The notes: generated by a model not told the origin, from the sequence alone. Positions 27,322-37,107 are shown, counted from the first letter of the stretch. The stretch: 44,588 bases of DNA from Bacteroidaceae bacterium (GCA_017442185.1 JAFSAT010000022.1:1-44588); one strand, 5' to 3'. Numbers and translations: made by a program.

Positions 27322-28407
27322 TTAAAACTGATTCTTCAGATACCACTCATAAAGACGGTGGATTCCTTCGTCAATCTCCACTTTATGATGCCACCCGAGC
27401 GAATGTAATTTGCCAACATCGGTCAGTTTTCTCATCGTGCCATCGGGTTTGCTTATATCCCATCGAAGCTCGCCTTTGAAGCCCACTTCGGATATAATCA
27501 TTTCGGCACACTCTTTTATGGAAATCTCTTTTCCTGTTCCTATGTTAATGTGGCAGTTACGCACCCGGGAAGAGCCGTAGGCGTATGTATCCTTAAAATC
27601 AACATTCAATAATATGTGAACGCTTGCATCGGCCATATCTTCGCTCCACAGAAATTCGCGCATGGGTGCGCCTGTTCCCCAAAGGGTTACAGCCTGTGCC
27701 GTGATGCCGTATTTGGCAAGGGTCGCCAGAATCTGCTCGTCCGACGCATCGGCACCCACTCCCTCAACGGGACGAGCCATAAGGTCGCTGCGCACGGCTG
27801 CCATATTACCTTCGTTAAGCGATTTTGCAAGATGTATCTTGCGTATCATTGCCGGTAACACATGACTGTTTTCAAGATGAAAATTGTCGTTGGGGCCATA
27901 GAGGTTGGTGGGCATCACCGCTATGTAATTTGTACCATATTGCAGATTAAAACTCTCGCACATCTTAAGACCGGCGATTTTGGCTATTGCATAAGGTTCA
28001 TTGGTGTATTCCAAAGGTGAGGTCAGAAGAGAATCCTCGGTCATAGGCTGAGGAGCTTCGCGCGGATATATGCAGGTGCTGCCCAGGAAGAGCAGTTTTT
28101 TCACTCCGTGACGAAAGCTCTCGCCAATCACATTTTGCTGTATCTGCAAATTGTTATATATAAAATCGGCACGATATTGCAAATTTGCCATTATACCACC
28201 TACAAAAGCTGCGGCCAGAATAACAGCATCGGGCTGTTCATCGTCGAAGAAACGCTTGACAGCCGCGCCGTCCAAGAGATCCAGCTCGCTATGAGTGCGC
28301 CCTACAAGATTAGTATACCCACGCTCGTGCAGATTCTTCCAAATGGCTGAGCCGACAAGACCTTTATGCCCTGCCACATATATCTTTGATTTTTTATCGA
28401 GTGACAT
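27322..28407 (-). CDS. fcl: GDP-L-fucose synthase (GDP-4-keto-6-deoxymannose epimerase/reductase)
   Basis: A 361-residue short-chain dehydrogenase making GDP-L-fucose from GDP-4-keto-6-deoxy-D-mannose with NADPH. Visible are the nucleotide motif AGHKGLVGSAIW, FLGSTCIYP with the catalytic Ser, and EPYAIAKIAG with the Tyr-x3-Lys pair. A later insertion (about 225-250, ADASDEQILATLAKYGI) is of a kind seen in Bacteroidota members. A frame begins earlier at 28440, overlapping gmd; ATG 28407 (MSLDKKSKIYVAGH) gives the family's N-terminus. It follows gmd by 16 bases. GDP-fucose feeds capsule and glycoprotein fucosylation. Confidence 0.93.
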   Translation of the reverse strand: MSLDKKSKIYVAGHKGLVGSAIWKNLHERGYTNLVGRTHSELDLLDGAAVKRFFDDEQPDAVILAAAFVGGIMANLQYRADFIYNNLQIQQNVIGESFRHGVKKLLFLGSTCIYPREAPQPMTEDSLLTSPLEYTNEPYAIAKIAGLKMCESFNLQYGTNYIAVMPTNLYGPNDNFHLENSHVLPAMIRKIHLAKSLNEGNMAAVRSDLMARPVEGVGADASDEQILATLAKYGITAQAVTLWGTGAPMREFLWSEDMADASVHILLNVDFKDTYAYGSSRVRNCHINIGTGKEISIKECAEMIISEVGFKGELRWDISKPDGTMRKLTDVGKLHSLGWHHKVEIDEGIHRLYEWYLKNQF

Positions 28408-28423
28408 ATTCAACAGTGTTCTC

Positions 28424-29512
28424 TTAATCTTGAAAATCAATCTGCTCTTTCAGATGCAGTTTTCTGACAAAGCGCATATCGCTCTCTATCATGATGCGCA
28501 CAAGTTCCTCGAAAGGGGTTTTGGTGGGATTCCAGCCAAGGAGTGTTTTTGCTTTTGTGGGGTCGCCAAGAAGTTGGTCAACCTCGCAGGGACGGAAATA
28601 TTTAGGATCTACCTCTACAAGCACGCGACCGGTTGCTGCGTCTATTCCCTTTTCGTCGACACCGCAGCCCTCCCAGCGCAGGTCGATGCCTATATATTTG
28701 AATGTGAGGGTGCAAAATTCACGCACCGAGTGCATTTCGCCTGTGGCAATCACAAAGTCTTCGGGTGTCTCGTGCTGCATTATCAGCCACATGCACTCTA
28801 CATAGTCTTTTGCATAACCCCAATCGCGCAAAGAGTCGAGATTTCCAAGATACAGCTTATCTTGATAACCCTGTTTTATGCGTGCGGCAGCCAATGTTAT
28901 CTTACGGGTGACAAATGTCTCGCCGCGACGTTCACTCTCGTGATTAAAGAGAATACCGTTAACCGCATACATTCCGTAGCTCTCGCGGTAGTTCTTTGTT
29001 ATCCAGAATGCATACTGTTTGGCCACACCATAGGGAGAACGCGGATAGAAAGGGGTTGTCTCTTTTTGAGGCACCTCTTGCACCTTGCCGTAGAGTTCCG
29101 ATGTTGATGCCTGATAGATGCGGCAACTCTTTTCAAGACCACAGATGCGCACAGCCTCAAGCAGACGCAAAGTGCCCAAGGCATCTGCCTCGGCTGTATA
29201 CTCAGGGACATCGAAACTTACTTTCACATGACTCTGAGCTGCAAGATTATATATCTCCGTGGGACGTATATCACTTATTATACGTATGAGAGAACTGCTG
29301 TCGGTCATGTCGCCATAATGAAGATTCACCAGGCGGCTCTTTTTCATGTCGCGCACCCACTCGTCAAGATAAAGATGTTCTATTCGTGCAGTGTTGAACG
29401 ACGAGGAACGACGCAAAATGCCATGAACCTCATACCCCTTGTCAATAAGAAACTCCGCCAGGAACGAGCCATCCTGCCCCGTTATACCTGTAATAAGTGC
29501 TACTTTCCTCAT
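28424..29512 (-). CDS. gmd: GDP-mannose 4,6-dehydratase
   Basis: A 362-residue NADP-dependent dehydratase catalysing the first step from GDP-mannose to GDP-L-fucose. The N-terminal [16 protein letters not shown] binds [15 protein letters not shown] holds the catalytic Thr/Ser and Glu, and [12 protein letters not shown] the Tyr-x3-Lys pair. [11 protein letters not shown] and [18 protein letters not shown] are typical of Gmd. It is directly upstream of fcl and downstream of pspC (13 bases), all on the minus strand. Confidence 0.96.
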   Translation of the reverse strand: MRKVALITGITGQDGSFLAEFLIDKGYEVHGILRRSSSFNTARIEHLYLDEWVRDMKKSRLVNLHYGDMTDSSSLIRIISDIRPTEIYNLAAQSHVKVSFDVPEYTAEADALGTLRLLEAVRICGLEKSCRIYQASTSELYGKVQEVPQKETTPFYPRSPYGVAKQYAFWITKNYRESYGMYAVNGILFNHESERRGETFVTRKITLAAARIKQGYQDKLYLGNLDSLRDWGYAKDYVECMWLIMQHETPEDFVIATGEMHSVREFCTLTFKYIGIDLRWEGCGVDEKGIDAATGRVLVEVDPKYFRPCEVDQLLGDPTKAKTLLGWNPTKTPFEELVRIMIESDMRFVRKLHLKEQIDFQD

Positions 29513-29525
29513 AATATTATTTTAA

Positions 29526-29756
29526 TTATCCTTCACGCTCTATCCTCTCTCTCATACGTTCCGCATAGCTTTTGTCATTTTTTTTCTCGGGCATCAGAAC
29601 CCATAGTATAATGTATAAAACAGCAGCAGAACCACCCAGAAACAGACACACCGCAAATATTATACGCATTACTTTCACATCAAAGCCAAAATTCTCGGCA
29701 AGGCCTGCACATACACCAGCTATAACCTTATCTTCGGAACGATACAATTTTCCCAT
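29526..29756 (-). CDS. PspC domain protein
   Basis: A 76-residue small inner-membrane protein with the PspC pattern: KLYRSEDKVIAGVCAGLAE, then VKVMRIIFAVCLFLGG and a membrane segment VLYIILWVLMPEKK. PspC proteins relate to envelope-stress responses in other bacteria, but stand-alone short forms are of unclear role. It is the first gene of the run with gmd and fcl, which may be chance. Confidence 0.85.
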   Translation of the reverse strand: MGKLYRSEDKVIAGVCAGLAENFGFDVKVMRIIFAVCLFLGGSAAVLYIILWVLMPEKKNDKSYAERMRERIEREG

Positions 29757-29807
29757 CTCTTATTTCTTTAATTTGTTTATAAATATAAAAACTTTATTCG
29801 CCGACTA

Positions 29808-29914
29808 AGAAGCTGTTTAAATTTATGATACATCTTTTCTTAATATAAACTGTATTGTTTGTTTCGCCATTTTTAAATATAAGAAAATTGGCGATATAAA
29901 TTTAAACAGTTTCT
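29808..29914. repeat. Inverted-repeat element, copy A (107 bp)
   Basis: AGAAGCTGTTTAAATTT (29808-29824) and AAATTTAAACAGTTTCT (29898-29914) are inverted with one mismatch. Inside, GTTTCGCCAT and TTGGCGATAT form a second inverted pair. Copy B at 35283-35390 has the same ends, inner pair and length but many differences between them. There is no coding capacity. The remainder of the 348-bp spacer 29757-30104 shows no gene. Confidence 0.75.
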
Positions 29915-30051
29915 AAAAACTATAATGTTGCAAACAACATTTACTCATGCAAAATTAATAATTAACGAACAAATATTGCATCATTAAAGATAAAAAAGCA
30001 TTTTTACACTTAATTTTCAGCATAGAAGCATGAAAATCGCACAAAAAGTTG

Positions 30052-30059
30052 TATTTTTG
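30052..30059 (+). promoter_or_regulatory. Putative -7 box of the methyltransferase-ftsX run
   Basis: TATTTTTG matches TAnnTTTG and lies 45 bases before the ATG at 30105. No clear -33 box is seen. Confidence 0.5.
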
Positions 30060-30104
30060 TAGGAAATTTTGGTGGATTGCGTCTTTAAAACAGAATTTAC
30101 AAAT

Positions 30105-31004
30105 ATGAACAAGATAACTCACACGGTTTGCCCACTTTGCGGAAGTTCCTCAATCAAGAAACGGTTCGCGTGCAAAGACTATTTTGCAACCGGAGAGTAC
30201 TTTGACATATATGAGTGCAAGGAGTGCAGGTTCACATTCACACAAAGCGTGCCCGATGAGAAAGAGATTGGGCGATACTATGAATCGCCTGCATATATAT
30301 CGCACAGCAACACCCACAAAGGTATACTCAACAAAATATATCACATGGCGCGCAGCATAATGTTGCGTCGCAAAGTGGGACTGATAAAAAAGTTGACACT
30401 CCTGCGCAATGGTAAAATTCTCGACTACGGCACAGGAACCGGATATTTTGCACAGGCTATGAAGAAAGCCGGATGGGACGTTGCCGCAATTGAAAAGAGC
30501 GAGCAGGCGCGTATTTTCGCCAAAGAGCAGTTCGGCCTCACATTACTGCCCGAAGAGACACTTCCAAAATTAGAGGAAAAGAGCTTTGACGTTGTCACAA
30601 TGTGGCACGTGATGGAGCACATACAAGACCTTGATGGTTTTTGGAAGCAACTTCATCGCATAATAGACGAGAGCGGAATAGCAGTGATAGCAGTACCCAA
30701 CAGTTCGTCCTATGATGCCGAATTTTACAACGAACATTGGGCCGCATACGACGTTCCGCGCCATCTGTGGCATTTCACCCCATCCACAATGATGAAATTC
30801 GGCGAGCGCAACGGCTTTATCTTGGAGCGTCACTACCCTATGCCTTTAGACGGGTTCTACATCTCCCTGCTCAGTGAACGATACAAAGGGCGCAAGATGG
30901 CAACATTACGCGGCATTTGGAATGGATTTTTAGGATGGATTGCCACCTTTGACAAATGCAGCGCCGGCAGTTCCATAATATACGTATTCAGAAAAAAGCG
31001 ATGA
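30105..31004 (+). CDS. Class I SAM-dependent methyltransferase with N-terminal zinc-ribbon-like motif
   Basis: A 299-residue protein. The N-terminus has CPLCG and YECKEC pairs suggesting a bound zinc. The methyltransferase core shows motif I ILDYGTGTGYF, an acidic end of strand 2 (VAAIEKSEQA) and VVTMWHVMEHIQDLDGF, as in the Methyltransf_11/23 families. Substrate unknown; proteins of this build often act on sugars or quinone-like molecules. ATG 30105 was chosen over an upstream TTG. Its stop overlaps the ftsX start (ATGA), so the two are translationally coupled. Confidence 0.85.
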   Translation: MNKITHTVCPLCGSSSIKKRFACKDYFATGEYFDIYECKECRFTFTQSVPDEKEIGRYYESPAYISHSNTHKGILNKIYHMARSIMLRRKVGLIKKLTLLRNGKILDYGTGTGYFAQAMKKAGWDVAAIEKSEQARIFAKEQFGLTLLPEETLPKLEEKSFDVVTMWHVMEHIQDLDGFWKQLHRIIDESGIAVIAVPNSSSYDAEFYNEHWAAYDVPRHLWHFTPSTMMKFGERNGFILERHYPMPLDGFYISLLSERYKGRKMATLRGIWNGFLGWIATFDKCSAGSSIIYVFRKKR

Positions 31005-31861
31005 GCAAGAGAATATTCAGCATACAAACACTTAGCGTATACGTAAGCACCACGTTGGTACTTGTGCTTTTGGGCATGATGGGTCTGCTGTTGGTTACAT
31101 CAAAGTCGCTATCGGAACATGTACGCAAGAACGTAACAGTAACCGTTATAATGGATAACGAGCGCAGCGGCAGCGATGCAGCATCGCTGTGCAAGCAACT
31201 CGAAAGACGCGACTACACAGCTGCGGCAAGACATATAACAAAAGAGGAGATACTCGAAGAGCAAAAAGCCGAATTAGGCACCGACCCGGTGATATTCCTC
31301 GGTTACAACCCATACAACGATGCAATAGAGCTGTCGATGAATCCTGCATACGCCAATAGCGACAGCCTCGCCGCCATCGAAAAGCGCCTGCTCGCCACAC
31401 GCGGAGTAAAAGAGGTATATTACAACAGAGACCTGATGGACGCCATAAACAACAACATAAACAAAATTGGTGCAATACTGCTTGTACTGATGGCACTGCT
31501 TACGATTATATCATGGTCGCTCATAGGCAATATGGTGCGCCTCTCGATATACTCGAAACGCTTCTTGCTGCATACAATGAAGCTGGTTGGCGCCGGTTGG
31601 GGTTTTATACGCCGTCCCTTCCTGATACACAATTTGCGAGTAGGACTTATCTCGGCCATATTCGCAAACACAATCCTCTGCGGCGCTATTTACGCAGTGG
31701 CACAAAAAGAGCCCGCCATACTGACCATACTGCCCACAGAAGGATTGATAGCCGTAGGCACAGGCATAATACTTTTTGGAATCATAATAACAGTTTTGTG
31801 CGCATACAGGTCGGTAAACCGTTTTTTACGCATGAGGAGCAACGACTTATATTTCATTTAA
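31001..31861 (+). CDS. ftsX: Cell division protein FtsX
   Basis: A 286-residue ABC-type membrane protein that with FtsE controls peptidoglycan hydrolases at the division site. It has the FtsX layout: one N-terminal membrane segment (YVSTTLVLVLLGMMGLLLV), an extracytoplasmic domain of about 120 residues (VTVTVIMDNE to TRGVKEVYYN), then three membrane segments. IYSKRFLLHTMKLVGAG is the conserved cytoplasmic loop for ATPase contact. ftsE is not adjacent. It starts in the stop codon of the methyltransferase gene. Confidence 0.9.
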   Translation: MSKRIFSIQTLSVYVSTTLVLVLLGMMGLLLVTSKSLSEHVRKNVTVTVIMDNERSGSDAASLCKQLERRDYTAAARHITKEEILEEQKAELGTDPVIFLGYNPYNDAIELSMNPAYANSDSLAAIEKRLLATRGVKEVYYNRDLMDAINNNINKIGAILLVLMALLTIISWSLIGNMVRLSIYSKRFLLHTMKLVGAGWGFIRRPFLIHNLRVGLISAIFANTILCGAIYAVAQKEPAILTILPTEGLIAVGTGIILFGIIITVLCAYRSVNRFLRMRSNDLYFI

Positions 31862-31881
31862 AAACAGTGACAAACAATAAT

Positions 31882-32130
31882 ATGGACAAAAGAAGATTCG
31901 CATTCGACAAGAGTAATTACATTCTGCTTATTGCAGGTGTTGCAGTAATAATAGCAGGCTTCGTGCTGATGCTTGGGCCCGGCTCCACAATGACACACTT
32001 TGAACCGGACATATTCAGTTTCCGAAGAATAAAGCTCGCTCCGGCTGTATGCTTTACAGGATTTATATTCATCATATATGCCATAATGCACAAACCGGCA
32101 GCAAAGAGACAAGATAAAACACAGGAATAA
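31882..32130 (+). CDS. DUF3098 small membrane protein
   Basis: An 82-residue protein with two membrane segments (YILLIAGVAVIIAGFVLML and LAPAVCFTGFIFIIYAIM) joined by a loop with GPGSTMTHFEPDIFSFRRI, typical of DUF3098. In Bacteroidota it regularly stands between ftsX and uppP, as here. A longer open frame exists upstream but lies within ftsX; the ATG at 31882 is preferred. Function unknown; the position suggests a link to envelope growth. Confidence 0.85.
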   Translation: MDKRRFAFDKSNYILLIAGVAVIIAGFVLMLGPGSTMTHFEPDIFSFRRIKLAPAVCFTGFIFIIYAIMHKPAAKRQDKTQE

Positions 32131-32157
32131 ACACAAAAAAAAGCAGAAGAATAAAAG

Positions 32158-33006
32158 ATGAGCACATTAGAGACTATTATCATTGCCATTGTAGAGGGAC
32201 TGACCGAGTTTCTTCCCGTTTCGTCAACAGGACACATGATAATAACACAAAATTTATTAGGCGTAGAGAGCACCGAGTTTGTAAAAGCCTTTACATTTAT
32301 AATACAATTCGGTGCAATACTATCGGTTGTGGTACTATATTGGAAACGATTCTTCCAGCTAAACCACACACCCGCGCCCGAGGGAGCATCGTCTTTGAAA
32401 CGTTTCCTCCACAAATATGACTTCTATTGGAAACTGTTTGTGGCATTTATACCGGCAGCAGTGTTAGGTCTGCTGTTCAGCGACATGATAGACGCCATGC
32501 TTGAGAGTGTCACAGTGGTAGCCATAACCCTTATACTCGGAGGCATATTCATGCTCTTTTGCGACAAGATATTCAACAAAGGAAGCGAAAAGACAGAGCT
32601 GACAGAGAAACGCGCCTTTTGGATAGGCCTTTTTCAGTGTATCTCCATGATACCGGGAGTATCACGCTCCATGGCTACCATAGTGGGAGGTATGTCGCAA
32701 AAGCTCACCCGTAAAGCAGCAGCCGAATTTTCATTTTTCCTGGCCGTACCCACAATGTTCGCAGCCACATGCTTTAAAATGTTGAAACTGTTTTTAGAAC
32801 CCGACGGCATTGAGATTATAAAAGAAAATTTAGGCACACTGCTCATTGGCAACGTTGTTGCCTTTATCGTGGCCATGCTTGCCATAAAATTCTTCATCAG
32901 CTTTGTAACAAAATATGGCTTCAAAGCCTTTGGATGGTACAGAATAATAGTAGGAGGCATCATACTCGCAATGCTTGCCACCGGACATAACCTCACAATT
33001 GCATGA
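32158..33006 (+). CDS. uppP: Undecaprenyl-diphosphate phosphatase (BacA/UppP)
   Basis: A 282-residue integral membrane enzyme removing one phosphate from undecaprenyl diphosphate so the lipid carrier can be reused for peptidoglycan and capsule building. Signature motifs: [19 protein letters not shown] near the N-terminus and [15 protein letters not shown] with the catalytic Ser/Arg. About eight membrane segments are predictable. A loop insertion (about 60-85, [20 protein letters not shown]) is usual in Bacteroidota. Its stop overlaps the truB start. Confidence 0.96.
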   Translation: MSTLETIIIAIVEGLTEFLPVSSTGHMIITQNLLGVESTEFVKAFTFIIQFGAILSVVVLYWKRFFQLNHTPAPEGASSLKRFLHKYDFYWKLFVAFIPAAVLGLLFSDMIDAMLESVTVVAITLILGGIFMLFCDKIFNKGSEKTELTEKRAFWIGLFQCISMIPGVSRSMATIVGGMSQKLTRKAAAEFSFFLAVPTMFAATCFKMLKLFLEPDGIEIIKENLGTLLIGNVVAFIVAMLAIKFFISFVTKYGFKAFGWYRIIVGGIILAMLATGHNLTIA

Positions 33007-33710
33007 TGGACTTTCAAGCAGGAGAGATATTACCCCTTTATAAACCCTACGGGTGGACCTCATTCCAAGTAGTGAGCAAGATTCGCTATCTGCTATCACG
33101 TCATCATGGAGTGAAACGCTTCAAAGTGGGACATGCCGGCACGCTTGACCCATTGGCCACCGGCGTATTACTATTGTGCACCGGAAAAGCCACAAAGCGC
33201 ATCGAAGAGCTGCAAAGTCACACAAAAGAATATATTGCCGATATAATGTTAGGTGCAACAACACCCTCGTTCGACTTAGAGCACCCGATAGACGCCACAT
33301 ACCCCTATGAGCATATAACACGCGAAATGCTCATGACAACCCTTGAAAAGTTCACAGGCACCATAGAACAGTGCCCACCACTATACTCGGCATGCAAAGT
33401 AGAGGGTAAACGCGCCTACAAACTTGCACGAGACGGCAGCGACATGCAGTTATCCCCCAAAAAAGTACAAATAGACAAGATAGAACTACTCGCATGCGAT
33501 ATACCCAAAATCACAATACGAGTAGTATGCGGAAAAGGCACATACATACGCTCACTCGCACGCGACATCGGCATGGCACTCAACAGCGGAGCACACCTCA
33601 CAGCCCTTGAGCGCACACGCATAGGCGAGACACGCATAGAGCAGTGCATAAAGCCGGATGATTTTCAAACCTGGTTGGAAACAGCCACAAAAAACACAAA
33701 TAACCTATGA
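33003..33710 (+). CDS. truB: tRNA pseudouridine-55 synthase
   Basis: A 235-residue pseudouridine synthase acting on U55 in the T-loop of most tRNAs. The N-terminal [16 protein letters not shown] and the catalytic segment [18 protein letters not shown] with the nucleophilic Asp are clear, followed by [19 protein letters not shown] and [12 protein letters not shown]. It is short at the C-terminus, lacking a full PUA domain, as in many Bacteroidota. It overlaps uppP and queA by ATGA at both ends. Confidence 0.95.
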   Translation: MMDFQAGEILPLYKPYGWTSFQVVSKIRYLLSRHHGVKRFKVGHAGTLDPLATGVLLLCTGKATKRIEELQSHTKEYIADIMLGATTPSFDLEHPIDATYPYEHITREMLMTTLEKFTGTIEQCPPLYSACKVEGKRAYKLARDGSDMQLSPKKVQIDKIELLACDIPKITIRVVCGKGTYIRSLARDIGMALNSGAHLTALERTRIGETRIEQCIKPDDFQTWLETATKNTNNL

Positions 33711-34804
33711 TGATGGACAACACGTTCTACACGAATTTTCATCAGATGAAACTTTCACAGTTCAAGTACAGAATCCCCGACGATCGCATCGCTCTATACC
33801 CAGCCGAGCACCGCGACGAAGCACGTATGATGGTGCTCCATCGTAAGACAGGCGAAATAGAGCATCGCATCTTCAAAGAAGTGATAGAATACTTCGACGA
33901 GAAAGATGTATTCGTGCTAAATGACAGCAAAGTATTCCCCGCACGTCTCTACGGCAACAAGGAGAAAACCAACGCCAAGATAGAGGTGTTCTTGCTGCGC
34001 GAGCTTAACGAAGAGTTCCGCCTGTGGGACGTCCTTGTAGACCCCGCACGTAAAATACGCATCGGCAATAAGTTGTATTTTGGCGAGGACAATTCCATGG
34101 TTGCCGAAGTGATAGACAACACCACCTCACGCGGACGCACACTGCGTTTCCTCTACGATGGCCCCCACGACGAGTTCAAGAAAGCACTCTTCGCCTTGGG
34201 CGTTGCCCCCCTGCCCGACGACTTCAAGCGTCTGCGCAAAGAAGAACCCGAAGATTTGGAGAACTTTCAAACCTATTTTGCAAAGAAAGAGGGCTCAGTG
34301 ACAGCCTCCTTTGCAGGTCTGCACTTCACTCGCGAGCTTATGAAGCGCATGGAGATAAAGGGCATAGAGACAGCCTACGTTACCATGCACACAGGCCTCG
34401 GATGCTTCCGCGAGATAGATGTTGAAGACCTCACCAAACACAAAATGGACTCCGACCTTATAAGCGTAGATACCGAAGCAGTAAACATCATCAACAAAGC
34501 CAAAGCCGAGGGACGACGCATCTGCGCAGTGGGAACATCAGTGCAGCGCGTGCTTGAGACTGCAACACTCACAAACGGAATGCTCAAAGAGTACGACGGC
34601 TGGACAAGCAAATTCATCTTCCCCGACTACCAATTCCAAGTGGCAAACAGCATGATAGCAAATTTCTACATGCCATACAGCACCATGCTCATGCTCACCG
34701 CGGCATTCGGCGGCTATGAATATGTGATGAACGCCTATAATGTGGCCCTAAAAGAGGATTACCGCTTCGGGCTATACGGCGATGCAATGCTCATCATAGA
34801 CTGA
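33707..34804 (+). CDS. queA: S-adenosylmethionine:tRNA ribosyltransferase-isomerase
   Basis: An enzyme of queuosine synthesis that moves the ribosyl part of SAM onto 7-aminomethyl-7-deazaguanine in tRNA. Motifs: MKLSQFKYRIPDDRIALYP at the usual N-terminus, VFVLNDSKVFPARL, SVTASFAGLHFTRELM, VTMHTGLGCFREI, GTSVQRVLETA and the C-terminal FAGLYGD-like RFGLYGDAMLI. The frame begins at ATG 33707 overlapping the truB stop; the second candidate at 33746 gives exactly the family N-terminus. I give the longer frame because of the coupling overlap. Confidence 0.95.
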   Translation: MMMDNTFYTNFHQMKLSQFKYRIPDDRIALYPAEHRDEARMMVLHRKTGEIEHRIFKEVIEYFDEKDVFVLNDSKVFPARLYGNKEKTNAKIEVFLLRELNEEFRLWDVLVDPARKIRIGNKLYFGEDNSMVAEVIDNTTSRGRTLRFLYDGPHDEFKKALFALGVAPLPDDFKRLRKEEPEDLENFQTYFAKKEGSVTASFAGLHFTRELMKRMEIKGIETAYVTMHTGLGCFREIDVEDLTKHKMDSDLISVDTEAVNIINKAKAEGRRICAVGTSVQRVLETATLTNGMLKEYDGWTSKFIFPDYQFQVANSMIANFYMPYSTMLMLTAAFGGYEYVMNAYNVALKEDYRFGLYGDAMLIID

Positions 34805-34823
34805 TAAAACCTGTGAAGAACTT

Positions 34824-35303
34824 ATGAAAAGGCTCTTTTTGAGTTTAGGCTCAAACCTTGGAGACAAGAAAGAGAATCTGATGCGGACGATAGAGAAACT
34901 ATCGTCCGCATTGGGCACTCCGGCAGCAGTGTCGTCCATCATAGAGACCGAGCCTTGGGGCTTCACCTCGGCCAACAGCTTCTTCAACTGCGTGGCAGCC
35001 TTCGACACCCCATTAAGCCCCACAGAGATTCTACACATAACTCAAGAGACAGAGCGAGAGATGGGACGCACCGCAAAATCGGTGAACGGCGAATATAAAG
35101 ACCGCATAATAGACATAGACATTCTGCTCTATGGCGACGAAACAATAAATACGGAAAATCTCACAATACCCCATCCGCTGATGCACAAACGCCTGTTCGT
35201 GCTTGAGCCTCTCGCACAGATAGCACCCCGACATCTGCACCCCACGCTAAAAAAAACAATAGCGGAACTATTGAACGAACTTAGAAGCTGTTTAAATTTC
35301 TGA
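34824..35303 (+). CDS. folK: 2-amino-4-hydroxy-6-hydroxymethyldihydropteridine pyrophosphokinase
   Basis: A 159-residue kinase of folate synthesis. Motifs: LFLSLGSNLGDKKENL, ETEPWGFTSANSFFNCV, DRIIDIDILLYGDE with the metal-binding aspartates, and IPHPLMHKRLFVLEPLAQIAP. After IAELLNEL the last residues RSCLNF and the stop codon are encoded inside an inverted-repeat element (35283-35390) that also occurs at 29808 in non-coding DNA. The original C-terminus was therefore probably replaced by insertion; the catalytic core is intact. Confidence 0.95.
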   Translation: MKRLFLSLGSNLGDKKENLMRTIEKLSSALGTPAAVSSIIETEPWGFTSANSFFNCVAAFDTPLSPTEILHITQETEREMGRTAKSVNGEYKDRIIDIDILLYGDETINTENLTIPHPLMHKRLFVLEPLAQIAPRHLHPTLKKTIAELLNELRSCLNF

Positions 35304-35390
35304 AAAATACTTTCCTAATGGAAACTGTACAGTTTGTTTCGCCATGTTTGCTCTACAAAAAAAATGGCGATATAAATCTAAACAGCTTCT
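35283..35390. repeat. Inverted-repeat element, copy B (108 bp)
   Basis: AGAAGCTGTTTAAATTT (35283-35299) and AAATCTAAACAGCTTCT (35374-35390) are inverted with one mismatch. The inner pair GTTTCGCCAT / ATGGCGATAT is kept as in copy A. It starts within the folK reading frame and gives folK its stop. Half-arms occur at 35650-35665, 22103-22113 and, loosely, 3051-3065. Confidence 0.78.
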
Positions 35391-35460
35391 TAACAGTTAA
35401 AAAAGACTATATAGTAGCAAAAAAAACATTTCAGATACACCATTATCGATAAAATCTGCT

Positions 35461-35468
35461 TACCTTTG
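35461..35468 (+). promoter_or_regulatory. Putative -7 box of metK leader
   Basis: TACCTTTG matches TAnnTTTG and stands just before the riboswitch-like leader. A -33 box is not clear. The implied metK leader is about 330 nt. Confidence 0.55.
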
Positions 35469-35475
35469 CAAACGA

Positions 35476-35600
35476 TAAAAGGAACAGCCCGCACACAAAA
35501 GCGGAAAGTGGAGAGATTTGGCTGCTTGCAACCACGATAAAAAATGCTAAAAGTAGGTGCTCACGGAGCCATTCATAGGCCCTGCACCTGCCAAGGCTCT
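35476..35600 (+). promoter_or_regulatory. SAM riboswitch (SAM-I type, Bacteroidota form) upstream of metK
   Basis: GTGGAGAGATTTG (35508-35520), CTTGCAACCAC (35525-35535) and AATGCTAAAAG (35543-35553) match the order of SAM-I core elements (GAGGGA...GCAACC...GGTGCTAAA) in the shortened form I know from Bacteroidota. GTGG pairs with CCAC, and AGGTGC (35555-35560) with GCACCT (35584-35589). Binding of SAM would lower expression of metK. GGAGCC (35565-35570) and GGCTC downstream could form an alternative helix. The 501-bp spacer 35304-35804 otherwise holds the repeat element and no gene. Confidence 0.72.
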
Positions 35601-35804
35601 ACCCACACAACAAGCACCATCCGAAAGTATTCCTCCACACTCCTTTTTAAGAAACTGTTTTAATTAATATTGTATGCCGTTAACACAGCAAATACCCCAA
35701 AAAGCACAAAGCAGTTTCAAAGCACAAAAGAGAAGAACGTAATTATTATTAACCATCCGAGGGCACAAAAACATTGGTACCATCGGAAAAACACACACTT
35801 TAAA

Positions 35805-37097
35805 ATGGGATACTTATTTACATCGGAATCCGTTTCAGAGGGGCACCCCGACAAGGTTGCCGACCAAATTTCAGATGCCATTCTCGACGAACTTATTGCC
35901 TTTGACCCCGAGTCGAAAGTAGCATGCGAGACATTGGTGACAACAGGTCAGGTAGTAATTGCCGGCGAAGTAAAATCAGAGGCATACGTTGACCTGCAAG
36001 ATATAGCCCGTCGCACAATCAACAAGATAGGCTACACAAAAAGCGAATATATGTTCGATGGCAATTCATGCGGAATATTCTCGGCCATACACGAACAAAG
36101 CGGCGACATAAACCGCGGCGTAGAGCGCGAAAATCCCATGGAGCAGGGAGCCGGCGACCAAGGCATGATGTTCGGATACGCCACAAACGAGACAGAGAAC
36201 TATATGCCCGTATCATTAGACCTTTCGCACCTGATACTCACCGAGCTTGCCGAAATACGTCGCGAAGGCAAAGTAATGACATATCTGCGCCCCGACTCAA
36301 AAAGTCAGGTTACGGTAGAATATGACAACGACAATCATCCTGTGCGCATAGACACAATAGTAGTGTCCACACAGCACGACGACTTTATACAACCCACCGA
36401 AGAGGGCACGGCAGCACAGCTCACCGCAGACGCAGCACAGATAGAGCGCATAACCGACGACGTAAAAAACATACTGATGCCCCGCGTAAAAAGCAAGATA
36501 ACATCACCCAAGGTGCTTGCACTCTTCGGCAACGATATAAAATATCACGTCAACCCCACCGGAAAATTCGTCATTGGCGGCCCGCACGGCGACACAGGAC
36601 TAACCGGACGCAAAATAATAGTAGACACATACGGAGGCAAAGGCGCACATGGCGGCGGAGCATTCAGCGGAAAAGACCCCAGCAAGGTAGACCGCAGTGC
36701 AGCCTATGCAGCACGTCACATAGCCAAGAATCTTGTTGCCGCAGGCGTTGCCGACGAAGTGCTCATACAGCTATCATACGCAATAGGCGTTGCCGAACCC
36801 GTGAGCGTATTTGTAGACACACACGGAACAGCAAAAGTAAATCTCACCGATGGCGAAATTGCAAAAAAAGTTGCAACCATCTTCGACCTGCGCCCGAAAG
36901 CAATAGAAGAGCGACTTAAACTGCGCAACCCCATATACAGCGAGACAGCAGCCTATGGACACATGGGACGTACACCCCAAACAGTAACAAAGACCTTCAC
37001 ATCGCGCTACCTCGACAGCAAGACACTCACCGTTGAGCTGTTCACATGGGAAAAGCTCGACTACGTGGAGAGAATAAAAGAGGCCTTCTCACTGTAA
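35805..37097 (+). CDS. metK: S-adenosylmethionine synthetase
   Basis: A 430-residue enzyme making SAM from methionine and ATP. Motifs: [19 protein letters not shown] (ATP site), [34 protein letters not shown] and [19 protein letters not shown]. The frame runs 45 codons upstream, but ATG 35805 ([17 protein letters not shown]) gives the family's N-terminus and puts the leader RNA outside the gene. Length is the longer Bacteroidota form. A SAM riboswitch upstream fits product feedback. Confidence 0.97.
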   Translation: MGYLFTSESVSEGHPDKVADQISDAILDELIAFDPESKVACETLVTTGQVVIAGEVKSEAYVDLQDIARRTINKIGYTKSEYMFDGNSCGIFSAIHEQSGDINRGVERENPMEQGAGDQGMMFGYATNETENYMPVSLDLSHLILTELAEIRREGKVMTYLRPDSKSQVTVEYDNDNHPVRIDTIVVSTQHDDFIQPTEEGTAAQLTADAAQIERITDDVKNILMPRVKSKITSPKVLALFGNDIKYHVNPTGKFVIGGPHGDTGLTGRKIIVDTYGGKGAHGGGAFSGKDPSKVDRSAAYAARHIAKNLVAAGVADEVLIQLSYAIGVAEPVSVFVDTHGTAKVNLTDGEIAKKVATIFDLRPKAIEERLKLRNPIYSETAAYGHMGRTPQTVTKTFTSRYLDSKTLTVELFTWEKLDYVERIKEAFSL

Positions 37098-37107
37098 AAA
37101 CAGAAGA

